64,000 nucleotides of DNA from Alphaproteobacteria bacterium (GCA_018969425.1 JAGWYJ010000007.1:1-64000), one strand, 5' to 3'; shown: positions 1 to 9,173, numbered from the stretch's first letter. Numbers and translations: made by a program. The notes: generated from the sequence alone by a model not told the origin.

Positions 1-55
1 CTCAGCTTGACGCGGTCGGTCGCAAGGAATAGCTAACCGCACGAAGACCAAGGTC

Positions 56-131
<76 letters not shown>

Positions 132-460
132 GTCTCGTGAGAGACTTCAGAATATCCGGTCTGACCCGCTGCCTGGATTGCGATCCATTGGTCCGAATCT
201 GTTTGGGACAGCTTTGGTTGTCGACGGCGCAGACTCAAACCCGTCCGTTCTTCCAGGTTGTTGCAGGGATCGCCATGCCAGTCGGACGCCGCTGGGATCG
301 GGTATCCCCTTCAGAGGCCATCTCGTTCTGGTTCTTCGGTCGATAGAGTAAAAGGTTATCCGACCGATCGCCGTTACGACGTCTTGTGTTCTGTCGGCGG
401 AGCGGAGTCCCGCTCTCATCCGAGGGTCAGGGATGACAGGGTGATTGCTTCGAACGTCGT
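132..460. other. intergenic stretch with no recognised feature
   Basis: This 329-base gap lies between the tRNA and the end of the convergent oligopeptidase gene. The short open frames on both strands show no recognisable protein. I see no T-run terminator and no repeat. It may carry the tRNA 3' trailer. Confidence 0.5.
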
Positions 461-2674
461 TCAGGCTTTGCCGAGGCACCACAAGGCGAAGGCCTGACCC
501 TCAGCGAGTTCTCTCAGACGGTCGAACCGTCCCGAAGCCCCCCCGTGCCCGGCATCCATATTGACATGAAGAAAATAGGGTCCGGCGTCAGGAGCGACAG
601 CCCGAAGGCGGGCGACCCACTTCGCGGGCTCCCAATAGGTCACCTGACTGTCTGAGAGTGCGGTCTGGGCCAGCAAGGGGGGGTAGGCCTTGTTTGAGAC
701 ATTGTCGTACGGGCTGTACGACGCCATGTAGGAGAACGCCTCTTTGTTTCGGATGGGGTCTCCCCACTCCGTCCACTCCGGCGGCGTCAGCGGAAGTTCA
801 GCGTCGCTGATGGTCGTGATCACGTCTACAAACGCGACTGTCCCGATAACGCCCGCGAACAATTCCGGTCTTTGGTTCATGACGGCTCCTACCAGGAGCC
901 CGCCAGCGGATCTGCCTTCGATCACGATCTTCCCACGGGCGGCGAAACCTTGCTCGACAAGCGCTTCGGCGGCTCGTGCGAAGTCTGAAAACGTATTCTG
1001 CTTGTTCATGAGCTTGCCGTCGAAATACCAGTCCCGGCCTCTCTCCTGTCCTCCGCGAACATGGGCCAGACAGTAAACGAGACCTCGATCGACGAGCGGA
1101 AGGCGGACGGTTGAAAAGCTCGCCGCTGTGGAAATTCCATAGGATCCATATCCGTACAGAAGGGCCGGAGCCGTCCCGTCTATCCGCGTTGAGCGATGAT
1201 GCAGGATGGTAAGCGGAATACGAGCCCCGTCGGAAGCGACCGCCACGACTCGTCGCACGATATAATCCGCCTTGTCGTGTCCGGATGGGATCTCCTGCGC
1301 CTTTCGCAGGACGCGAGTCCTCGCCGACATGTCGTAGTCATAGGTCTCGGCGGGTGTGGATGGGGAGTTGTAGGTGAACCGAAGACTGTTCGTGTTCCAC
1401 TCGAACCCCCTAAGAACGGAGAGGTCATAAGCCTCTTCTTCGAAGCTCAGGGTATGATCGACCCCAGTTGGGATGTCGCGCACGACCAGACGCGGCAAGG
1501 CGTCCACTTTCTGGGTGAGGACCATACGGTTCTTGAAGAGGAAGATATCCTCGATGAAACGTCCCGGTTCGTGAGCGATATAATCTTTCCAGTGTCGGGC
1601 CGACGGACGTCGGGTCGGGGTGCGAGATACCTTGTAGTCCGTCGCGCCGTTCGAGTTGTTCAGAATATAGAAGTCCTTGTCGTGATGGTCGGGACGATAT
1701 TCGACACCGGGGCGGTAAGCTGTGAAGCGGCGAGGCTTCGATCGGGGCGATGCGAGCGGGAGGTAATGCACATCGGAGCTCTCGCTCTCAGCGCGGTGAA
1801 TCATCAGGTAGGCCCCCGATGAAGTCTTGTAGATGCTCATCTCGAAAGCTGGATCCTGCTCCTCGAAGATGAGCGTATCGTCGGCGGCGTCCTCGCCGAT
1901 CACGTGGCGCATGACCTTCGCGGTTCGGAAATTGTCGTTGAGGAGCGTGTAAAAGCAGGTTCTGGAGTCCGGCGCCCAGACCAGCTCGGCCGATGTTCCT
2001 TCGATCCGGACCTTCATGTCCTCTCCCGTCGCCGCGTTTCGGAAGCGAAGGGTTGACTTATTGCCGCCTTCAAGGTCGACGAAGTAAGCGAGAGTGGAGT
2101 GGTCCGGGCTTTGCTCCCAGCCCTGAAGACGCCAGAAGGCCTCTCCCTGAGCTTCCGTGTCGCCATCAATGAGGATCCGCTCCTCGCCGTCCGGCTCGCC
2201 GGTCGTCGGGTTCACCCTCAGTCTGTAAAGAGTCGGGTACTGGCCGCCTGCGCGAAACCGAGTGGCGTAGGCGTATGAGCCGTCCCGCTGGGGCACGCTG
2301 GAGTCGTCTTCCTTCAGCTTTCCCTTGAGCTCCTCATAGAGTGTGTCCCGGAGCTGGGCCGTCGGATCGAGAAGAACCGTCTTGGTGTAGGCGTTTTCGG
2401 CCTCCAGATGAGCTCTGATCTCTGCATCGAGGCTCGAGGGGTTGTTGATGACGCCCCGCCAGTCGGGGTCGCGCAGCCAGTGATAAGGATCGATCCGGGT
2501 CTGGCCGTGCTGAGTGATCGCATAGGGTTTGGCGGTCGCCATCGGTCCCTGCGGAACGCCTCTCCGAATATTCGGGGTCGACGGAGATTGGGTATGGCCG
2601 CCTGGGGCGAGCAGGACCGAGGCGACTGCGGCGCCGCCCAAAAGGATCGACCGGCGTGTCGGCGCATGAGACAT
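461..2674 (-). CDS. ptrB: Oligopeptidase B (S9A serine peptidase) with Tat-type signal
   Basis: This is a 737-residue prolyl-oligopeptidase-family serine peptidase. By family, oligopeptidase B cleaves short peptides after Arg or Lys. The catalytic triad is visible as Ser589 in GRSAGG, Asp675 in LSDSQV and His710 in AGHGG. The segment after the nucleophile (NQRPELFAGV, then PPEWTEWGDP) matches oligopeptidase B better than true prolyl oligopeptidase. The N-terminus TRRSILLGG followed by a hydrophobic stretch looks like a twin-arginine signal, so the enzyme is probably periplasmic, unlike the cytosolic E. coli PtrB. The start is preceded by AGAGG about ten bases upstream. It stands alone and reads toward the tRNA. 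Confidence 0.92.
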   Translation of the reverse strand: MSHAPTRRSILLGGAAVASVLLAPGGHTQSPSTPNIRRGVPQGPMATAKPYAITQHGQTRIDPYHWLRDPDWRGVINNPSSLDAEIRAHLEAENAYTKTVLLDPTAQLRDTLYEELKGKLKEDDSSVPQRDGSYAYATRFRAGGQYPTLYRLRVNPTTGEPDGEERILIDGDTEAQGEAFWRLQGWEQSPDHSTLAYFVDLEGGNKSTLRFRNAATGEDMKVRIEGTSAELVWAPDSRTCFYTLLNDNFRTAKVMRHVIGEDAADDTLIFEEQDPAFEMSIYKTSSGAYLMIHRAESESSDVHYLPLASPRSKPRRFTAYRPGVEYRPDHHDKDFYILNNSNGATDYKVSRTPTRRPSARHWKDYIAHEPGRFIEDIFLFKNRMVLTQKVDALPRLVVRDIPTGVDHTLSFEEEAYDLSVLRGFEWNTNSLRFTYNSPSTPAETYDYDMSARTRVLRKAQEIPSGHDKADYIVRRVVAVASDGARIPLTILHHRSTRIDGTAPALLYGYGSYGISTAASFSTVRLPLVDRGLVYCLAHVRGGQERGRDWYFDGKLMNKQNTFSDFARAAEALVEQGFAARGKIVIEGRSAGGLLVGAVMNQRPELFAGVIGTVAFVDVITTISDAELPLTPPEWTEWGDPIRNKEAFSYMASYSPYDNVSNKAYPPLLAQTALSDSQVTYWEPAKWVARLRAVAPDAGPYFLHVNMDAGHGGASGRFDRLRELAEGQAFALWCLGKA

Positions 2675-2985
2675 AGGCGCTTACCTCTGACAGGCCGCCT
2701 GAAAGGCGGTTGGGGAATTCGGTTTTGAATGCCTCGCCGTCCGGGCGCCCGTCGTCAAGGCGGACCCTCGTCTTGAAAATGGATGAGAGAGCCGATTGTT
2801 CTCTCTGGCGACCGTCGTCCCTACTCGGCGCCTGAGTTTTGGTCGCTCCGGGACAGGCCTGACGTTGATTGGACGACGAGGCGGAGAGAGCGCGCCTCTC
2901 TGGTGCTTGACCTGGAACGGAGAGGGGAGCGAGGGTGGGATCTGAAGCAGGGTCGGACGACCGAACTGCGAAACGGGAGGCGGAG
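2675..2985. other. divergent intergenic region with small hairpins
   Basis: This 311-base region separates the divergent ptrB and amidohydrolase genes, so promoters for both must lie here. A perfect 5-bp hairpin CCGCC-TGAAA-GGCGG sits at 2695-2709. An AGAGAG/TCTCTC pair lies near 2786-2808. I cannot assign convincing -35 or -10 elements. A frame open upstream of 2986 has no ribosome-binding site and is treated as noncoding. Confidence 0.45.
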
Positions 2986-4167
2986 ATGCCCTATGTGAGC
3001 GGTCAGACCATTCACGACGCGGATTCTCACGTGATGGAGTTGCCCGACGACATTCTGGCCTATCTGGATCCTGAGTCGCGCCAGTCCTTCTGTGATGCGA
3101 CAAAGGGCCAGAGGCGCACCAGCCCGCAGATCGAAACGGCTCCCACGCGTCACGATGATCCGGCGTTTCGCGCCGGCGCCGAGGAAAATCTGCTGCTGCG
3201 TAAAAATCACGACGCGCTCGGATCGTTCAGAGCATCCGACCGGCCCCGGGCTCTCGATCTGCTCGGGTTTTCAAGTCAGCTGGTTTTCACCACAGCCGCT
3301 CTCGGAAACTATGGTCTCGAGGAAACGGGTCAGATCGATCTGGCCCTGGCTGCTGCGCGCGCGCACAATCGTATGATGAGCGATTTCTGTTCGACGGATG
3401 CCCGTCTTCTGCCCGCGGGCTATGTTCCGCTCGTCGATCGCGAAGCTGCCCCATCCATCGCGCTCGAGGCGATCCGTCTCGGGTGCAAGGGCCTGACGAT
3501 TCCTTCGCGGCATCCTTCAGGACATTCGCCCAGTCATGTGGAGCTGGACCGGCTTTGGGCGATCGCCGAGGAAGCCGGTTTGCCCATCTTCTTTCATGTT
3601 GGCGGCGAGGAGAAAATCGAACCGGCCTATTTTGAGAATGGTCTTCCTCCTGTCGCGGACTTTCATGGCGGGGCGGAGAACTTCACCTCAGTCAGCTTCA
3701 TGGCGATCCCGCTGTCAGTTTGGAAAACCTTGTCCGTGCTGGTGATAGACGGCGTCTTTGATCGATTTCCGAGATTGAAGTTCGGCGTGATTGAGCTGGG
3801 CGCCTCATGGATGCCGGGCCTGATGAAGTTCCTTGATTCCGGAGCTGCGGCGTTCGGGAAAGAAGAGCGTCTGCGCAGACTGTCCGCCGCGCCGAGCGAG
3901 CTCCTCCGACGTCAGGTGCGCCTCACGCCCTATCCTCATGAAGATGTCTCCTGGATCATCTCGAACACAGGTCCGGAGATGTGCATGTTTTCGTCTGACT
4001 ACCCCCATGTGGAAGGGGGCAGAAATCCGCTCAAGCGCTTCAATGAGGCGCTGACGGGCACGGGTCAGGAGGCGTCGAGGCGGTTTTTCAGGGACAACTT
4101 CATCGACATGATGGGGAATGGTCTCGATCCCGCGCTTCATGACCTTCCGGGTCTCAAGGCCGCCTGA
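2986..4167 (+). CDS. Amidohydrolase (amidohydrolase_2 family, TIM barrel)
   Basis: The product is a 393-residue metal-dependent hydrolase of the amidohydrolase_2 superfamily, which includes decarboxylases and lactonases. Family marks are the N-terminal DADSHVME, where the usual HxH metal pair is DxH, a central FFHVGGEE, and MFSSDYPHVEGG at about 334-345 with the barrel-end Asp at 338. The start at 2986 is chosen because GGGAGGCGGAG lies just upstream; the frame is open further upstream without a good site. The substrate cannot be inferred from the neighbours. A decarboxylase or a hydrolase of a carboxylate are both possible. Confidence 0.85.
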   Translation: MPYVSGQTIHDADSHVMELPDDILAYLDPESRQSFCDATKGQRRTSPQIETAPTRHDDPAFRAGAEENLLLRKNHDALGSFRASDRPRALDLLGFSSQLVFTTAALGNYGLEETGQIDLALAAARAHNRMMSDFCSTDARLLPAGYVPLVDREAAPSIALEAIRLGCKGLTIPSRHPSGHSPSHVELDRLWAIAEEAGLPIFFHVGGEEKIEPAYFENGLPPVADFHGGAENFTSVSFMAIPLSVWKTLSVLVIDGVFDRFPRLKFGVIELGASWMPGLMKFLDSGAAAFGKEERLRRLSAAPSELLRRQVRLTPYPHEDVSWIISNTGPEMCMFSSDYPHVEGGRNPLKRFNEALTGTGQEASRRFFRDNFIDMMGNGLDPALHDLPGLKAA

Positions 4168-4299
4168 ACCGTGAGGAGATAGCCTATTCGGAGCTTTTTT
4201 AAGCCTTCAGTCATCTTGACCGCAGATGGATCTGAAGAAGATGGGAGGGCGAGGAGTATCCACCTCTCCAGCAGCGTTTGACAGGGCGACGGAGCGATC

Positions 4300-4590
4300 A
4301 TGAAGGCCGTACTCGATATAGTTTTCATCGTACTAGAGCTATTCGTATGGGTGTTGATCGCACAGGCGATTTTATCCTGGCTGATCGCCTTTAACGTTCT
4401 GAACGCGCGCAACCAGGTCGTCTCGACAATCTGGCGCTTTACGGAAGCGGTTACAGATCCTTTCCTGCGTCCGATCCGGCGTGTGGTGAGGCCGTTCAAT
4501 GGTCTCGATCTCGCTCCGCTGGTTCTGATCCTGCTGGTCTACCTTATTCGCCAGATCCTCGTTCATTACGTCTATCCCAACGTCTTTTGA
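4300..4590 (+). CDS. YggT family membrane protein
   Basis: This is a 96-residue integral membrane protein with two hydrophobic spans (about 5-33 and 70-92) around the conserved loop TDPFLRPIRR, the hallmark of the YggT family. YggT proteins are linked by context to envelope, osmotic and division functions, but their mechanism is not settled. GGAG seven bases before the ATG supports the start. It begins a compact operon in which the DUF167 gene follows after 15 bases and folD overlaps that gene. yggT next to the DUF167 gene is a widespread pairing. Confidence 0.93.
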   Translation: MKAVLDIVFIVLELFVWVLIAQAILSWLIAFNVLNARNQVVSTIWRFTEAVTDPFLRPIRRVVRPFNGLDLAPLVLILLVYLIRQILVHYVYPNVF

Positions 4591-4605
4591 TCCGGCGTCC
4601 CGACC

Positions 4606-4929
4606 ATGTGCTGGAGGCTGACGGACAACGGCGTGGAGCTTTTTGTCCGTGTGTCTCCCGGGTCTCACAGGGATGTTATTGAGGGTGTTGCAGAGGACGC
4701 CGCCGGACGGCGTTTTCTGAAAGTCCGTTTGCGGGCTCCGCCAGATGCGGGTCGGGCGAACGGCGCAATTGAAGCCTTTCTGGCCGACGAGCTCGGAGCG
4801 CCGGCGTCCTCGGTAAGAATTGAAAAAGGCCGGACCCAGCGTATCAAGATGGTGCGAATCTCCCTCTCCCCGGCTATAGCCACGCGTATTGAGGCTCTGA
4901 CCGGAGAGCCTTCGGGAGGTCGACCATGA
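4606..4929 (+). CDS. DUF167 (YggU) family protein
   Basis: This small 107-residue cytosolic protein belongs to the DUF167/UPF0235 family. The family pattern is visible as KVRLRAPPDAGRANGAIEAFL in the middle and GRTQRIKMVRI toward the C-terminus. Its biochemical role is not known. It lies between yggT and folD, and its TGA overlaps the folD ATG as ATGA, which suggests translational coupling to folD. Confidence 0.92.
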   Translation: MCWRLTDNGVELFVRVSPGSHRDVIEGVAEDAAGRRFLKVRLRAPPDAGRANGAIEAFLADELGAPASSVRIEKGRTQRIKMVRISLSPAIATRIEALTGEPSGGRP

Positions 4930-5819
4930 CAGCGAAGGTCATTGATGGAAAATGGGTCTCCCAGGCGGTTCGGGATCGGGTGGCCGCAGCCGTGGCCCGT
5001 TTGCCGGCTCGGCCCACGCTAGCGGTTGTCCTGGTCGGCGATGATCCGGCGAGCGCAGTTTATGTTCGCTCCAAGCATGAAAAATCCGAACAGGCGGGCA
5101 TGCGGTCGATCACCGGCCTTCTTCCCTCGCATACGACGCAGGAAGAGGTCGAAGCGGTGATCGCAGATCTCAACGCGGACCCGGAGGTCGACGGGATCCT
5201 TCTGCAATTGCCGCTGCCGAAGGGGCTGAATGAGGCTGCCGCCATCGCGCAGATCGATCCTGCGAAGGATGTAGACGGGCTGACAGAGATTTCAGCCGGG
5301 CGTCTCGCTCTCGGTAAGGCCGGCCTCAGGCCCTGCACGCCAGTGGGGTGCGTCATTCTCGCCAAGCATGCGCTTGGTTCGGATCTGTCGGGAAAATCGG
5401 TTGTGGTTCTTGGCCGTTCAATCCTTGTTGGAAAGCCGGCAGCGCTTCTGTTCCTGGCGGAGAACTGCACTGTGACCATCGCACATTCGAGGTCTCAGGA
5501 TCTGCCCGCGCTTTGCCGCTCGGCCGACATTCTTGTTCCCGCGGTAGGTCGTCCCGAGATGGTGCGCGGCGACTGGGTTAAGCCGGGGGCTTGCGTCATC
5601 GACGTGGGTATCAATCGTATCGATGCGCCGGAGAAGGGCGAAGGCAAGACCAGACTGGTTGGCGATGCGCACTTCGGCGAATGCAGCGAGGTCGCTGGGC
5701 ATATCGCTCCCGTGCCTGGCGGAGTGGGCTTGATGACCGTCGCCTGCCTTCTGCGCAATACCGTCATTGCCGCCTGCGCGCGGCGGGGTTGGAGCGTGCC
5801 GGCCGAGTTGGATGGTTAG
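4926..5819 (+). CDS. folD: Bifunctional methylene-THF dehydrogenase / methenyl-THF cyclohydrolase
   Basis: FolD (297 aa) interconverts 5,10-methylene-THF and 10-formyl-THF in the cytosol. Tyr46 and Lys50 in YVRSKHEKSEQAG match the catalytic Tyr/Lys pair of E. coli FolD. VDGILLQLPLPKG spans 88-100, KDVDG lies at about 114-118, and the NADP-binding GRSILVGKP is at 163-171. Length is normal. The start overlaps the DUF167 stop by four bases, so it is the last gene of the yggT operon. The 5-formyl-THF cyclo-ligase at 8430 acts on the same one-carbon pool. Confidence 0.97.
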   Translation: MTAKVIDGKWVSQAVRDRVAAAVARLPARPTLAVVLVGDDPASAVYVRSKHEKSEQAGMRSITGLLPSHTTQEEVEAVIADLNADPEVDGILLQLPLPKGLNEAAAIAQIDPAKDVDGLTEISAGRLALGKAGLRPCTPVGCVILAKHALGSDLSGKSVVVLGRSILVGKPAALLFLAENCTVTIAHSRSQDLPALCRSADILVPAVGRPEMVRGDWVKPGACVIDVGINRIDAPEKGEGKTRLVGDAHFGECSEVAGHIAPVPGGVGLMTVACLLRNTVIAACARRGWSVPAELDG

Positions 5820-6031
5820 GCGGACATTTCAAGTCAGCTAGCCCAGTGGGGCGGCTTGCGCAGAGGATCTGCCCTTTGCGATTTGCGGTTCGGACCTGGG
5901 AGGTCTCAGCTGCTGTGCAATGAGCTTTCTTGTCGTGGAGGTCGCGCCATCTTTTTCTGGGACTCAATTGAGAAGAAGAGCGGTGCTGCGCCTGTTAGCG
6001 GCGGTCGTCTGCTCGGCTTGAGAGGGCGGTG

Positions 6032-6301
6032 ATGGCTGGGCGAGCGGCTCGGATCGTCAGATCTCCGATGATCCATACCCGGGAGCAGTTATGGACAACG
6101 CAAAGCGGGCTCTGCGCTTTGTGCGGCGAACCTTTGCCGGCTGACAGATTCGCTCTCCCTCACGCCACCCTCTGGAAGAAACTACGGCCGACTGTCGACC
6201 ATGTCCGTCCAAAGTCCAAGGGAGGGGGAGACGAGATCGGCAACCTCCGGCTTGTTCACGCTGTCTGTAATCGCCGCAAAGGAGATCTGTGGCGTCCTTA
6301 G
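6032..6301 (+). CDS. Small HNH endonuclease
   Basis: An 89-residue protein with a complete HNH nuclease core. Counting from the alternative GTG at 6029, it shows CxxC at 29-32, Asp57-His58 (VDHVRPKSKGG), Asn72 and the second metal-binding part HAVCNRRKGD at 77-86. Small proteins of this type are scattered through bacterial chromosomes, often with no known substrate. GAGAGGGCGG lies directly upstream. The codons GTG-ATG are consecutive, so either may start it. The stop interlocks with the convergent msrQ stop by four bases. No phage or restriction genes are nearby. Confidence 0.85.
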   Translation: MAGRAARIVRSPMIHTREQLWTTQSGLCALCGEPLPADRFALPHATLWKKLRPTVDHVRPKSKGGGDEIGNLRLVHAVCNRRKGDLWRP

Positions 6302-6948
6302 GCGGACGCCTCCGGATCTGACCGTCGAAATCGCTTCGCAAGTCGCCATGCGACAAGGGCTGCGAGGATGGCGCCGTGGATCAGCGGCTCAGGCTGGTTT
6401 CCCTTCACCATGAACAAATGATGGAGAACCGCCAGAAGTGTGATCGGGAAGATAAGCCGATGAAGCTTCTCCCAGCTCGTTCGGCCAAGCTTTCGGATCA
6501 TGCCGTTTGTGGACGTGAGGGCGAGCGGGATCATCGCTGCGAACGCCGCCATGCCGAGGGTTATGTAGGTCCGTTTCAGGACGTCGTCCCACAGGGCGGG
6601 CAGCGACCAGAGAAGGTCTAGCCACAGATAGGCGAGGATGTGGGCCGCTGAATAGGCGAAAGCCGCCAGCCCGATACGTCTTCGGATCAGCCCCAGAGGC
6701 GCCCAGCCGGTCATGTCCCGCAGAGGAGAGACAGCCAGTGTCACCAGGAGGATCCTGAGCGCCGTATCGCCTAGAAAGTGGTGGGTCCATTCCGCCGGAT
6801 TAAAGCCAAGTTCGTTCGACAACCCCGCAAATCCGAGCGCCCATTGGGCCGCTGCGTACGCTGCAGGGGCGCAAAGAGCGATTAGAGTGAGCGGCTTCAT
6901 CCAGCTACGCCCGAAGGCGCGCAGGACCGGATGAGGTGGACGCCTCAT
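6298..6948 (-). CDS. msrQ: MsrQ, heme-binding membrane subunit of the methionine sulfoxide reductase
   Basis: MsrQ (216 aa) is an inner-membrane heme protein that feeds electrons to MsrP for repair of oxidised methionines in periplasmic proteins. The sequence has about six hydrophobic helices. His residues occur in the expected ferric-reductase-like contexts (AYSAAHILAYLW, WEKLHRLIF, AVLHHLFMV). It follows msrP by six bases on the same strand, the usual msrPQ arrangement. The stop overlaps that of the HNH gene. Confidence 0.95.
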   Translation of the reverse strand: MRRPPHPVLRAFGRSWMKPLTLIALCAPAAYAAAQWALGFAGLSNELGFNPAEWTHHFLGDTALRILLVTLAVSPLRDMTGWAPLGLIRRRIGLAAFAYSAAHILAYLWLDLLWSLPALWDDVLKRTYITLGMAAFAAMIPLALTSTNGMIRKLGRTSWEKLHRLIFPITLLAVLHHLFMVKGNQPEPLIHGAILAALVAWRLAKRFRRSDPEASA

Positions 6949-6954
6949 TGAGCT

Positions 6955-7980
6955 TCAGTAGTTTTTGGCGAGGTCCATACCCGCATAGAGCGAGGCGACC
7001 TGCTTGGAGTACCCGTTGAACATTTCCGTCCGGCGGCGTTCGTTGAACCCCTTGCCTCCGATCACTCGTTCGGTGGCCTGGCTCCATCTGGGGTGATCCA
7101 CTTCGGGGTTCACATTGGAATAAAAACCGTATTCGTTGGCCCCGGCCTTGTTCCATGAGGTGGGCGGCTGGGATTTGAGGAAGCGGATCTTGACGATCGA
7201 CTTGGTCCCTTTGAAGCCGTACTTCCAAGGCAGGACCGTGCGAATAGGAGCGCCGTTCTGCTTGGGCAGGGCTTTGCCGTAGACGCCTACGGCGACGAAG
7301 GCGAGTTCGTTCATCGCTTCGTCCATCCGGAGACCCTCGACATAAGGCCAATCCAGAACCGGAAGACGGACTCCGCGCATTTCTTTCGGGTTCAGGTAGG
7401 TCTCGAATTGAACAAAGCGGGCGCTGGACTTGGGCTTCAGTTTACGGATGACATCGGCCATAGGCACGCCGACCCAGGGCACGACCATCGACCAGGCTTC
7501 GACGCACCTGTGTCGATAGACCCTCTCCTCAAGCTTGGAATAATCGACCAGTTCCCTGAGAGTGTAGGTCCGCGGGGCGTCGGTTTCTCCCTCAACTGAA
7601 ACAGACCACGGCGATACGGTCATCTTATCGGCGAAGCGCGCCGGGTCTGACTTATCGGTGCCGAATTCATAGAAGTTATTGTATCCCGTCACCGCGTCCT
7701 CGGACGACCACGCGTCCGCGACGGCGTATGAGGTCTTGCGTGCCGTTAGAGCCGCGCCGGGCTGAGGCGCCTGCGCCGCGGTCGGGGCGGTCGCGGGCGG
7801 GGCGCCGGCCGCCTGGGGCTTCTGGGGGGCGGCGTCTGCCGTCAGGGGGTTCAGGATCGTTCCTGCGCCAAGAGCCCCGGTTGCAGCCATCAGCGCCCGT
7901 CGATCGAGGAACAGCCCCTCTGGCGTCAACTCCGACCGGAGCGTCTGATATTCAGGGTTGCGCCAGAATTTCATCGTCAT
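6955..7980 (-). CDS. msrP: MsrP, periplasmic molybdopterin methionine sulfoxide reductase
   Basis: MsrP (341 aa) is the catalytic subunit that reduces methionine sulfoxide in the periplasm. The molybdenum-ligating Cys159 lies in HRCVEAWSMVVPW. An Arg-Arg pair at 27-28 followed by ALMAATGALGAG is a Tat signal, as expected for a folded molybdoenzyme. Residues about 50-80 form an Ala/Pro/Gln-rich linker before the catalytic domain. The C-terminal part (FNERRRTEMFNGYSKQVASLYAGM) is typical of the family. It heads the msrPQ operon. Confidence 0.96.
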   Translation of the reverse strand: MTMKFWRNPEYQTLRSELTPEGLFLDRRALMAATGALGAGTILNPLTADAAPQKPQAAGAPPATAPTAAQAPQPGAALTARKTSYAVADAWSSEDAVTGYNNFYEFGTDKSDPARFADKMTVSPWSVSVEGETDAPRTYTLRELVDYSKLEERVYRHRCVEAWSMVVPWVGVPMADVIRKLKPKSSARFVQFETYLNPKEMRGVRLPVLDWPYVEGLRMDEAMNELAFVAVGVYGKALPKQNGAPIRTVLPWKYGFKGTKSIVKIRFLKSQPPTSWNKAGANEYGFYSNVNPEVDHPRWSQATERVIGGKGFNERRRTEMFNGYSKQVASLYAGMDLAKNY

Positions 7981-8170
7981 CTCCTATCGGATGAAGTCCG
8001 TTCCGCCGAACCGCGCAAGAGCGGGATCGCTCTCAGGACGGTGCTTTATTCGGTACGCGCATCATAACGCGTCGGATCGTACAAGGGTACTGCCCTCACA
8101 CAATTGGGAGAAGCGATAAGACGCGGCTAACAAAAGAGAGGCGCTGCAGGGCCGAATGATGAGGAATTCA

Positions 8171-8199
8171 CTTGTTTGCAATCCCTCTGACCCTTAGCT
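8171..8199 (+). promoter_or_regulatory. putative sigma70-type promoter of 6S RNA
   Basis: CTTGTT at 8171-8176 and TTAGCT at 8194-8199 are separated by 17 bases, and the paired 5' end of the 6S RNA begins six bases later at 8205. The spacing fits a housekeeping promoter; the hexamers are only moderate matches. This is inferred from position. Confidence 0.45.
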
Positions 8200-8204
8200 T
8201 TCGG

Positions 8205-8380
8205 GTGTGGCGGATGTCTGCTGTGTCCGAAAGGGAGTTTTATTCCAGCGACCTTACATTTCTGTCAGGGAGCTGGCTCTGGCCGGGACCATGGTCCTGA
8301 TCACCTGGCGCCCACCTAGCTTGCTGGGTCGATGGGAATGAACAAGCCCGAAAACGGCGCAAATAGCGGTGCCGCCACAC
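8205..8380 (+). ncRNA. ssrS: 6S RNA
   Basis: 6S RNA binds the sigma70 RNA polymerase holoenzyme as an open-promoter mimic and lowers transcription in slow growth. The ends pair perfectly (GTGTGGCGG at 8205-8213 with CCGCCACAC at 8372-8380). The inside carries the alphaproteobacterial 6S core: GACCTT then TCAGGGAGCTGGCTCTG, GGGACCATGGTCCTGA, CACCTGGCGCCCACC, and GGGTCGATGGGAA on the 3' side. The length of about 176 nt is normal. It lies directly upstream of the 5-formyl-THF cyclo-ligase gene, the classic ssrS location. Exact ends are estimated from the terminal helix. Confidence 0.9.
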
Positions 8381-8429
8381 AGATACTCAACTCCTGCAGC
8401 CTGCGGGACAAGCGCTGCGGAGACGTCGT

Positions 8430-9020
8430 TTGAGTGAGTTGGCCGAGCAGAAGGCGATCCTGCGCGGACACATGCGGGAGATCCGCGCGGAGGCGGCGGC
8501 CCGCGATCCGGACGCCTCATTGCGGTTAGCTGAGCGTTTTCCCGTCAAGCTTTTTCAGCGTTACGGCCCTATAGTGTCCGGCTACGTGGCGCTCAATGAC
8601 GAGCTAGATCCGGGTCCGCTGCTTGATCGACTCAAGGCCCTGGGAGGGCGTATCTGTCTCCCGCGCCTCGAGGGCGACGGGGCCATGAGCTTCAGGGACG
8701 CCGGATCGGGCGGTCTGGAAGCCGGACCTTACGGACTGACCCAGCCGTCCGCGCGCGCAGAGGAGCTTCGGCCAAGCCTCGTTCTGGCGCCGTTGCTCGC
8801 CTTCGATGCCCGCGGAGCGCGACTGGGGTATGGCAAGGGATACTATGATCGAGCGATTGCGAAGCTCCGCACGACGGGGAGGGTCTTCTACCTTGGGCTG
8901 GCCTACGCTCAGCAGCAGGCGGATGTCGTGCCGGCGGACCGTTCGGACATTCCCCTGGATTGGGTGGAGACGCCCTTGAATTCCGTACCGCTCTTTCTCG
9001 GACGTGCCATGGCGCGCTGA
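8430..9020 (+). CDS. 5-formyltetrahydrofolate cyclo-ligase
   Basis: This 196-residue enzyme (YgfA/FthC/MTHFS) converts 5-formyl-THF plus ATP to 5,10-methenyl-THF. The family signature LGYGKGYYDR lies at 132-141, with APLLAFD before it and a basic N-terminal segment LRGHMREIRAE. The start is a TTG at 8430, chosen because GGAGA lies at 8419-8423 and no in-frame ATG is better placed. It follows 6S RNA and is probably expressed at least partly from the same transcript, as in many proteobacteria. Confidence 0.94.
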   Translation: MSELAEQKAILRGHMREIRAEAAARDPDASLRLAERFPVKLFQRYGPIVSGYVALNDELDPGPLLDRLKALGGRICLPRLEGDGAMSFRDAGSGGLEAGPYGLTQPSARAEELRPSLVLAPLLAFDARGARLGYGKGYYDRAIAKLRTTGRVFYLGLAYAQQQADVVPADRSDIPLDWVETPLNSVPLFLGRAMAR

Positions 9021-9173
9021 CCCGTTGAGGGCTCGGGCGCGATAGGAATCGACCCAAGCCGACGTCAGTCGCTTGGCGAGGGCGCCAGCCTCCTGTAAGG
9101 CGTCCCGTGATCGTCCTTCCCGCTATGATCGGCATCTGAGGCGTAACGGGACGGTCGTGGATGGGAAGGCACC

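Noticed and set aside
4175-4215. Terminator after the amidohydrolase (T-run at about 4195-4200)
   Set aside because: A run of six T is present, but the preceding bases do not form a convincing GC-rich hairpin.
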